Below are positions 36,918 to 43,497 of a stretch of 43,497 bases of DNA, piece by piece. Origin of the DNA: Candidatus Binatia bacterium. GTDB lineage: Bacteria > Desulfobacterota > Binatia > UBA1149 > JAJCZL01. A program made the translations under genes and the position numbers. Location of the stretch: positions 1 through 43,497 of the forward strand of contig JANQEO010000111.1 in assembly GCA_028278325.1 (NCBI GenBank). Direction: 5' to 3'. The number at the start of each line of letters is the position of its first letter. Position 1 is the first letter of the stretch. The notes under the pieces were generated by a model. The model was given only the letters and a program-made list of their open reading frames with translations, ran no database searches and was not told where the DNA came from.

Positions 36918-39536
36918 CTACTGGACCGTGACAAGAAGAGCGTTGCTCGCGCTCAAGGTACCGGCACCTCCGCACGTCGCCGTGTTGTCCCAGCCGAACT
37001 GAGCCGCAAAGGTCATGCCCGTGAGCCCGGACGGGATGGGGATCGCAACTGTTGACCATCCCCGCGCATCGGTATTCGTGGGCAACGCGAACCACGGTGC
37101 GGTGAGAAGCACGTGGGCCTGCACGCCAGACGTCAGCGTGCCGGCGAGGTCCGGTGCGGCACCGATGAAGAGGGCTCCCGAGGTTCCGGGAGGCGCCCCT
37201 GAACACGTGATGGCGAAGCTCGGGTTCGTCGCCAGCGGGAGACCGGAGACGGAGATGGGCATGCCTGGCCCGCATCCCACCGTCGCCGCACCGAACCGCG
37301 AGACGCCGGTGGGCAGGAGGTCCAGCCGGGCGAGGAAGGCGTCGCTGCATGGCGCCGACCCGCCGAAGGGGCTGCAACCGGTCGCGTTGTATGTCGTGGA
37401 TGGCGAACCGGGGGTGATCGGAAAGTCCGGAGACCATGTTGAGCCGGAGACGACTACGTCTCCCGCCGGACTCAGATCCATGCCTCTGAGGTCCTCAGTC
37501 CAACTGCCGCCGAGGTACGTAGCGTAGTGAAGGCTGGTCGCGGACGGATCGAGCCGCGCAACCACGGTGTCACTCCAGGCGCTCGGCACGACCTGGTAGG
37601 CACCCGCGGTGACGGGATAGTTCATGGAGTTCGTCCATCCACCCACCGTCACCACGTCTGATGCGTCTAAGGACACGGAGTCAAGCCTGTCCTCCCCATT
37701 GCCTCCGAGGTACGAACTCCAGACGAGGGCCGGAGCTTGAAGGTCGAGCCGGGCAAGAAAACCGTCACTGCCAACCCCGAACTGGCCCGCGGGGTTCACG
37801 GGGCCGTTGTGCGTCGTGTCCCAAGCGCCAGGTGTCGTCGGAAAATCAAGCGACTGTGTGGATCCAACGACCACAACCTCGCCGGAAGTAGACAGGGCAG
37901 CGCCGTAGGCATAGTCGGCGTCGTTGCCGCCAAGATAGGTGGCGAACGTCTGCGTGCTCCCAGTGGGATCCAGGGCAGCGACGAACCCATCGTGGGCACC
38001 GAGCGGGTTCGGCTGGAGCGCCAGCGGGGTCGTCGGAAACATGCCCAGAGTCATGCCCACCAGGATCGGAGCGCCGCTAGGATCCAGCACCATGTCCCAG
38101 CACTCGTCCGCTGCCGAGCTGCCGACGAAAGTCGCGTACTGAGTCGTAGTCAGCGCGGCATCCAGCCGCACGACAAATGGGTCTCGCGCGATCGTGCCCC
38201 CTCCGATCAGATTCCCCTGATTGAACTGTGTCATGAACGCGCCGGGAGTCGTCGGAAAGTCGGGTGAATCCGTGTCCCCGGCCACGACGATGTCTCCGCC
38301 GGGCGCGACGGCAACCGCCCGGCAGACCTCACCTAGGAAGCCGCCCAGGTAAGTGGAGGCCATGAGAGCGCTCCCCGTTGCATCTAGTCGGGCGACAAAT
38401 GCATCGAAGCCGCCACCCCCAGGCAACGTCTGGAATCCGTTGGGGCTTATTGGGAATCCTGGCGTGGCAAGACCGGCCAAGACGATGTCGCCTCCGTCCA
38501 GCGTTAGTGCGTACCCCCGCCCCTCGCCAAGAAAGGTCGCGAAGGTCATGCCCGTCCCATTCGCAGACACGAGCGCGACAAAAGCGTTGCCCAGGAACAC
38601 GCCGGTCGCGCTGGGCGTCGTGTTGTAAGCACCCAGCGTCGTGGGGAAATCGTTGGCGACGGTGCCTGTCACGAGGATGTCCCCAGTCGGACGGACGAGA
38701 ACATCCTCTATTGAGTCGTAGCCTGAGAATCCACCGAGCTGACCAGACCAGATGATCCCTGGGTCCACGACGAGGTGCGCACCCAAGTCGCGACCCTCGA
38801 CGGAGAATCCGAAACGGTGGTCGTCAAGAAGCCGGTAGCGACACTCGACGGGTCGTTTGTCCCCTGAGCCATCGACCTCCCACGTACGCGGCCTGGACTG
38901 GCGCACGACTCCCAACGGCGTGCGCATGAGCAGCGCGCCGTCAGCGGCGACCTCCAGCCCGTGGATGCCTTCACACTTGATCTGGACCGTGTCCAGGTCG
39001 GCATCTGGCTCGACCAGGACGTCGTACTCCAGTACGCCTTCGCGAGTGTGCACCAGGACGTCCACGCCGTGGTAGAGATCCTCGTACCGTGCGGCCTTCC
39101 ATGACGGCACGTACGAGCGCCAGCGGCTCCGATCATTGGAGCAGAAGAAGTTGAAGTAGGTGGGGTGTCGCTCGTTGCCCACCGGAGAAACGGGTTGCGA
39201 AGCCTCGAAAGTCATCGAAACGGCGGCGCCTTCGACCTCTGCCGTGAAGGGAGACTCGGACGCAGAACGTGGTGCGGGCAGTCGAACACCGGTTTTGCGA
39301 CGTTCCAGTCCCACGAGCCAGCCGGACTCCTGAAGTACCGCCGTCACCCCGCCAACACGGCCGACCAACCGCACATCGTCGGACCACTGCCCCTGGTTCT
39401 CGATGAACAAGGGACCGGAAGACAGCGGGCCTTGCTGCCCGGTGACAGGTGCTGACCAGATCAGCGTCACCACAAAGAGAATGGGCAACGGCAGCATCGT
39501 CGGAGTCGGGTAGTGGTGGGCAGCCTGCGTGTCCAT
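36918..39536 (-). CDS. Secreted SBBP beta-propeller protein with DUF7948-like N-terminal domain
   Basis: 872 aa. I chose ATG 39536 because GGAGG lies 7 nt upstream; the hydrophobic core LPLPILFVVTLIWSAP (about 30) and cleavage at TGQ follow. Residues about 40-270 have the DUF7948-like pattern (FIENQGQWSDDVRLVGR, then YFNFFCSNDRSRWRSYV, YHGVDVLVHTREGVLEYDV, GIIWSGQLGG). SBBP repeats follow, recognisable by [FY]PTTPGA or similar: DFPTTLGAY, DFPTTPGAF, MFPTTPLA, DFPTTPGAWD, NYPVTAGAY and DFPITPGS, and each with a LDxxGSxxxxxTYLGG strand. The C-terminal domain (from VSRFGAATVG) ends with LSASNALLVTVQ. A paralogue lies at 41437. It is a secreted propeller that probably binds ligand or matrix. Confidence 0.8.
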   Translation of the reverse strand: MDTQAAHHYPTPTMLPLPILFVVTLIWSAPVTGQQGPLSSGPLFIENQGQWSDDVRLVGRVGGVTAVLQESGWLVGLERRKTGVRLPAPRSASESPFTAEVEGAAVSMTFEASQPVSPVGNERHPTYFNFFCSNDRSRWRSYVPSWKAARYEDLYHGVDVLVHTREGVLEYDVLVEPDADLDTVQIKCEGIHGLEVAADGALLMRTPLGVVRQSRPRTWEVDGSGDKRPVECRYRLLDDHRFGFSVEGRDLGAHLVVDPGIIWSGQLGGFSGYDSIEDVLVRPTGDILVTGTVANDFPTTLGAYNTTPSATGVFLGNAFVALVSANGTGMTFATFLGEGRGYALTLDGGDIVLAGLATPGFPISPNGFQTLPGGGGFDAFVARLDATGSALMASTYLGGFLGEVCRAVAVAPGGDIVVAGDTDSPDFPTTPGAFMTQFNQGNLIGGGTIARDPFVVRLDAALTTTQYATFVGSSAADECWDMVLDPSGAPILVGMTLGMFPTTPLALQPNPLGAHDGFVAALDPTGSTQTFATYLGGNDADYAYGAALSTSGEVVVVGSTQSLDFPTTPGAWDTTHNGPVNPAGQFGVGSDGFLARLDLQAPALVWSSYLGGNGEDRLDSVSLDASDVVTVGGWTNSMNYPVTAGAYQVVPSAWSDTVVARLDPSATSLHYATYLGGSWTEDLRGMDLSPAGDVVVSGSTWSPDFPITPGSPSTTYNATGCSPFGGSAPCSDAFLARLDLLPTGVSRFGAATVGCGPGMPISVSGLPLATNPSFAITCSGAPPGTSGALFIGAAPDLAGTLTSGVQAHVLLTAPWFALPTNTDARGWSTVAIPIPSGLTGMTFAAQFGWDNTATCGGAGTLSASNALLVTVQ

Positions 39537-39673
39537 GGCGCGACCTCCAACGCGAGCCCCAGATCCAACTTCACAGCATACCACTCGCCGACTCAGGTCC
39601 GTGTCGCAGCGTAAGGAGGTGTTGGCTATGTGGCGACCGGAGCTGCCTGGGTGGTTACGGGGACCCGAGGTAG

Positions 39674-41299
39674 CTACTGAATCGTGATCCGAACCACCGG
39701 CGACGTTGGCCCAGCCAAGCTACCCTGGGCATCGATGCAGATGGCGTCCACGGTCACCGGAGGAACGTTGAAGGCACCCCAGTTCACGTAGCTCGACGGG
39801 GCGACGACATGAAAAGGTGCGGTGCCCACCGGCGAACCGAGCTGTCCAACGATTGATGCAACGTTGAGCGGAGTGTAGACACAGCCACCGAACGTCTGAA
39901 GAGGCCCGGTTCCCGGGCCACCCGGACAGAGATCCGTCGAGAACAGGTTGTAGTAGACGCGACCGGGCGTGAGGTTCGCGTTGTTCACGTACACCGGCGC
40001 TCCGGGGGCAACTTGGGTCGCCGAGAGCGAGATGCCGCTTCCACAGTTCCACGCGGCAATGTTGTTGGCGGGCAAGCCCCCCGCCAACGTGAACACCCCG
40101 GCCGCATGGAGTGCCGGTCCACTGCCGTCATCGTACGTCGCCAGGGCTTCGATCCACTGTGATTCGAGCGGCAGTGAGCCCACTCCTCCCCCAACAGCAG
40201 ACCAAGAAACGCCGTCCCATCTCGCGATGTCGTTGACTTGTGTGCCTCCTACCGTTGCGATAACTCCCGCCGCGTAGAGCGCAGGGCCTGTGCCATCATC
40301 GTGCACGGCGAGCGATCGGATGGTGGTGAAGGCTGGGTTGTTGGGATTGCTGCTATACCCGTTGAAGGTCACTCCGCCGAGGGAAGACCACGTGCTCCCG
40401 TCCCACTTGGCGATGTTCTGCGCGGCGACACCGCCCGCCGACGTGAACTCCCCTGCCACAAACAGTGCCGGCCCGGATCCGTCGTCAAAGACCGCAAGAG
40501 CCAACACAATCGGTTCGAAGGGGCCGGCCAGAGCCAGGCCGCCAGCGAGTGAGAACCACGCACTTCCATTCCACCTGCCGATGCTGTTGACCACCACGCC
40601 CCCTGCGGACACGAATCGACCTCCCAGGTAGAGCGCCGGGCCAGTCCCGTCGTCGTAGGTAGCGAGCTCAGCCGGGACGAACGACGGATCGCCACCGGGA
40701 AGGGGCGACCAGAAGGCGCCATTCCAGCGAGCCAAGAAGTTCGCAGGGGCACCACCAGCTACCGTGAAGTTACCTGCTGCGTAGAGGGCCGGACCGGTGC
40801 CGTCGTCAAAGACAGCGAGAGCTTCTCCGACGCCAGCAGCTGTCATGAAACCGCCCGTGAGCCCACCTCCGAGCGGCGACCAGGCGGATCCGTCCCACCG
40901 GGCGATGGAGTTGCCGGGCACATCGAAGAAACCCGCCGCGTACAGCGACGGGCCGGTCCCGAAGTCATACACCTCGAGCGCACGCACCTGACCCCAGGTG
41001 GTCCCCCACAGTGTGCCTCCTCCGACGGGCAACCACGCCGGTCCGTTCATCCACCGCGCGATGCCATTCACCTGGGCGGCACCAGCGGCCAAGAAACTGC
41101 CGCCGACATACAGCTCGCCTTGGAACTCGGTCATCGCAAAGGCAGACGAGCCGGCCAAGCCGGCGTTGAAAGTCCCGACGCCACTCCCGAGCGGTGACCA
41201 AGAGCACGGCCCTTGCGCGGGTGCTGAGACACTCACGGCAAACACGAGCACGACACTCGCGAACTTGGGGAGGTTGCTCCAAGCGGTCGCTATCTGCAT
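39674..41299 (-). CDS. Secreted FDDG-repeat protein
   Basis: 541 aa from ATG 41299 (AGGAGGAG 7 nt upstream). The signal peptide (MQIATAWSNLPKFASVVLVFAVSVSAPAQ) is cut after PAQ. Six to seven repeats follow the unit of the protein at 24441: YDFGTGPSLYAAG, FDDGTGPALYAAG, YDDGTGPALYLGG, FDDGSGPALFVAG, HDDGTGPALYAAG and YDDGSGPALHAAG, each with an I-A-R-W-D/N-G-x-x-W strand. The C-terminal domain contains NNANLTPGRVYYNLFS and ends VDAICIDAQ, then SPVVRITIQ. It sits between the two SBBP propeller genes and may be part of the same secreted set. Function unknown; binding or structural role inferred. Confidence 0.8.
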   Translation of the reverse strand: MQIATAWSNLPKFASVVLVFAVSVSAPAQGPCSWSPLGSGVGTFNAGLAGSSAFAMTEFQGELYVGGSFLAAGAAQVNGIARWMNGPAWLPVGGGTLWGTTWGQVRALEVYDFGTGPSLYAAGFFDVPGNSIARWDGSAWSPLGGGLTGGFMTAAGVGEALAVFDDGTGPALYAAGNFTVAGGAPANFLARWNGAFWSPLPGGDPSFVPAELATYDDGTGPALYLGGRFVSAGGVVVNSIGRWNGSAWFSLAGGLALAGPFEPIVLALAVFDDGSGPALFVAGEFTSAGGVAAQNIAKWDGSTWSSLGGVTFNGYSSNPNNPAFTTIRSLAVHDDGTGPALYAAGVIATVGGTQVNDIARWDGVSWSAVGGGVGSLPLESQWIEALATYDDGSGPALHAAGVFTLAGGLPANNIAAWNCGSGISLSATQVAPGAPVYVNNANLTPGRVYYNLFSTDLCPGGPGTGPLQTFGGCVYTPLNVASIVGQLGSPVGTAPFHVVAPSSYVNWGAFNVPPVTVDAICIDAQGSLAGPTSPVVRITIQ

Positions 41300-41436
41300 G
41301 ACCGTCTCCTCCTTCGCAGCGGCGCTCCAGACAACCATGCTACCACCGCCTCTCGCTCTGCGACCGGATCAGCGCAGGTGCTGGAGACGTGGAGCCCGGG
41401 GCGTCCTGGACGAGCAGCGATGTCAGATGGCTCTGG

Positions 41437-43497
41437 CTACTGAACCACGACCAGCAAAGCGTTGCTCGCACTCAGCGTTCCGACGCCGCCGCCACACGCA
41501 GCCGTATTGTCCCAGCCGTACTGGACCGCGAAGGTCTGGCCCGTGAGCCCGGGCGGAATCGTGGTTGGGGTCTCGGAGTAGCCCGACGGGTCCGAGAACA
41601 CCGGGATGGACGTCCATGGGCTCGCGAAATCGACGTGTATGGAGATGCCCGCGGCGACCGTTCCCGCCGTGTTCGGGCTGCTCCCAATGACCACCAGCCC
41701 TTGGCTGTTTGGCGGCGCGCCGGTACAGGTCAAAGCAAGGTAGTACGGGCTGGATGCGGGGAATCCGATCAGGCTCGCAAAGGTCCCGCCCGCGCACGCC
41801 GGTGTCGCGGTGCCGAAGCGGCTCACCCCAGTCGGCAGCAGATCCATCCTCGTGATGAATCCATCGCTCGCGAAGCCGAACTGACCGCCAGGGTTGTATG
41901 CAGTCGTCGCGTACGCACCCGGCGTCGTCGGGAAGTTCCCGGATTCGGTAGCACCGGCCACGATGACGTCACCTGAAGGGTGGGCCGCAAGACCACCAGG
42001 CCAGTCGTCACCCCAACCGCCGAGGTAGGTGCTGTATGCAAGGCGGGCGCCGAACGGATCGAGACGGCTGACAAACACGTCCCAGGCGTTGCCCGGCATG
42101 TTCGCAATCGCGCCCTGCGTGGTCGGGAAGTTCGGTGACTCGGTCCATCCGAGCAGAGCTACTGCGCCCGAGCTGTCCACCGAGAGGTCGTCAAGGTCCT
42201 CCCTGGCAAACCCGCCCATGAACGTGGACCACAATGGAAGGGTCACCCCCGCCGGGTCCAGATGACAGACAAAGACGTCGGTGAATCCGCTAAACGAGGT
42301 GTCAAACGCACCCAGGGTTGTCGGGAAATCTCCGGATTGCGTCGGGCCTCCAAGCACGAAGCCTCCGGCGGGATGCGCGGCCACGCAGCGAATCTCCTCT
42401 CCCGCCGAGCCGCCGATCAGCGTCGAGTAGAGAAGGTTCGTCCCTGTCGGATCGAACACGACCACGAATGCGTCCTCGTTACCGCCCAGAGCGGGGGCCG
42501 CGGGCCCCACCGTGGGAAAGCCGAGTCCCATGGTCGACCCACCGACGGCCACGTCGCCGGTCGGAAGGACAGCCACGCCGCCCCCACGCTCTGCACCAGT
42601 GCCGCCGATGAAGGTGGACCACTGAAGTGATCCTAGAGAGGCCGGCATCATCGTCACGAAAGCGTCACTTCGAAGTATGCCGGGTGGTGCCGCAGCGCCC
42701 TGATTGAAAGCTAGTGCATACGCCCCGGGAGTTGAAGGGAAGTTCGCGGCCTCGGTGGTACCTGCGATCACGACTGAGCCCGAGGCCGTTAGCGTGGCGG
42801 CCCCGAGGGTCTCCTGCCCCGCTCCTCCGAGGTACGTGGAAGCTATGAGCGTGCTTAGCCCCGCATCCAACCGGCTGACGAACAACGAACTGCACACTCC
42901 AAACGGAAAGCAGCCCGGACCTCCGGGGAACAGACCACTGAACGCGCCAGGAGTCGTCGGGAAGTTGGCGGAGTAGGTGTTCCCCACTACGAAGACCTCT
43001 CCGGCTGTGTTCACGAGGACTTCTCGTCCGACCGAGCCGTTTCCGGCGCTGACCCCGCCGAGAAATGTGGAGGCGATAAGGGTGCTGCCAGTCGGGTCCA
43101 GGAGTGAAACGAATGCGTGCCTCGGCGACGGGTTCACGTAGGTGGTGGACAGAGCCCCCGGGGTAGTCGGGAAGTTTGCAGAGATAGTCTCCCCCGTGAC
43201 GACCACACCCGACGGATGCAGCGCAACGCCGTGGATGACGTCGTATGACGTATCGCCGAGCAGGCTGGACCAGACGATCCCAGGATCGACGACGAGTTGC
43301 AGGTCGGTGTTCCAGTCCGGGGCGCGAAACCCGAAACTCGTATCGTCGAGAACCTTGTAGCGACACGCGACGGGCTCACGCGCTCCTCCCCGGACAACCT
43401 GCCAGGTCTTCGGCGGCGGCTGACGTACCCGGCCCAGCAGTGTCTCCATAACCAGCGTGCCGCCGGGCTCGACGTAGATGCGAGCAGCACCGGACAC
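41437..43497 (-). CDS. SBBP beta-propeller protein, 5' end beyond window
   Basis: The frame is open through the right edge; the visible 686 codons correspond to the middle and C-terminal parts of the paralogue at 36918-39536, from about its residue 190, so the N-terminal signal and DUF7948-like start are missing here. Visible parts: VRQPPPKTWQVVRGG, DPGIVWSSLLGD, then at least eight SBBP units (NFPTTPGALS, NFPTTPGAFS, NFPSTPGAYA, FPTVGPAAP, DFPTTLGAFD, NFPTTQGAIA and NFPTTPGAYA) with TYLGG strands. The C-terminal domain (VSRFGTATPACAGG) ends LSASNALLVVVQ, nearly identical to its paralogue (LSASNALLVTVQ). It is very likely secreted. Confidence 0.8.
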   Translation of the reverse strand: MSGAARIYVEPGGTLVMETLLGRVRQPPPKTWQVVRGGAREPVACRYKVLDDTSFGFRAPDWNTDLQLVVDPGIVWSSLLGDTSYDVIHGVALHPSGVVVTGETISANFPTTPGALSTTYVNPSPRHAFVSLLDPTGSTLIASTFLGGVSAGNGSVGREVLVNTAGEVFVVGNTYSANFPTTPGAFSGLFPGGPGCFPFGVCSSLFVSRLDAGLSTLIASTYLGGAGQETLGAATLTASGSVVIAGTTEAANFPSTPGAYALAFNQGAAAPPGILRSDAFVTMMPASLGSLQWSTFIGGTGAERGGGVAVLPTGDVAVGGSTMGLGFPTVGPAAPALGGNEDAFVVVFDPTGTNLLYSTLIGGSAGEEIRCVAAHPAGGFVLGGPTQSGDFPTTLGAFDTSFSGFTDVFVCHLDPAGVTLPLWSTFMGGFAREDLDDLSVDSSGAVALLGWTESPNFPTTQGAIANMPGNAWDVFVSRLDPFGARLAYSTYLGGWGDDWPGGLAAHPSGDVIVAGATESGNFPTTPGAYATTAYNPGGQFGFASDGFITRMDLLPTGVSRFGTATPACAGGTFASLIGFPASSPYYLALTCTGAPPNSQGLVVIGSSPNTAGTVAAGISIHVDFASPWTSIPVFSDPSGYSETPTTIPPGLTGQTFAVQYGWDNTAACGGGVGTLSASNALLVVVQ

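Overview
The window looks like accessory chromosome from a GC-rich, large-genome bacterium, most likely a planctomycete (Planctomycetota). I infer this from the protein families: many secreted carboxypeptidase-regulatory-like (peptidase-associated) proteins, FG-GAP/VCBS and SBBP beta-propellers, an FGE-sulfatase domain protein, a PmoA-like protein, and an ECF sigma factor fused to a membrane-spanning extracellular domain. Genes are spaced loosely, short runs are on either strand, and a large share carry a signal peptide or lipobox. I see no complete tRNA, rRNA or CRISPR array.

Region 1 (about 0.4-5.6 kb) is a tyrosine-recombinase array. A stand-alone core-binding-domain protein (438-950) is followed by a frameshifted tyrosine recombinase (1019-1871). 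Three unrelated secreted-protein genes follow (1936-2394 minus, 2671-3582 plus, 3773-5428 minus). After each one, always on the plus strand, lies a copy of the last 20-45 codons of the recombinase gene ending at a stop codon (2448-2590, 3630-3756, 5493-5564). The copies decay with distance from the recombinase. The layout resembles an integron, but with the 3' end of the recombinase gene in the place of the recombination site. This is the strongest candidate here for an undescribed system.

Region 2 (about 5.6-12.4 kb) is a compact replication and integration module read in one direction: a 496-aa unknown protein, a small helix-turn-helix protein, a primase/RepA-like ATPase, a zinc-ribbon peptide, a 95-aa protein, a SpoVG-like protein, a 62-aa protein and a large serine recombinase. 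Several junctions are overlapping stop/start codons. Two repeat arrays lie in it: four tandem 10-mers at 7151-7190, and eight perfect TCAGAAAG/CTTTCTGA sites at 9206-9453. Both could be replication-initiator or regulator sites. The sequence around the serine recombinase stop codon recurs at 15749-15780 and 17157-17194.

Region 3 (12.4-34.1 kb) holds mostly exported or surface proteins. They are the sigma-factor/surface-protein fusion, four small membrane proteins, three large carboxypeptidase-regulatory-like proteins, an FG-GAP protein, a repeat protein with seven FDDGxGPxLY units, two lipoproteins including an FGE-domain one, a PmoA-like protein and a leucine-rich-repeat protein. A DDE transposase sits at 34410-35735.

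Region 4 (35.9-43.5 kb) is a minus-strand run of four secreted proteins: a small beta-rich protein, two SBBP propeller paralogues, and between them a second FDDG-repeat protein. Most of these and their relatives in region 3 end in a short hydrophobic strand with a C-terminal glutamine, a possible sorting or capping signal.
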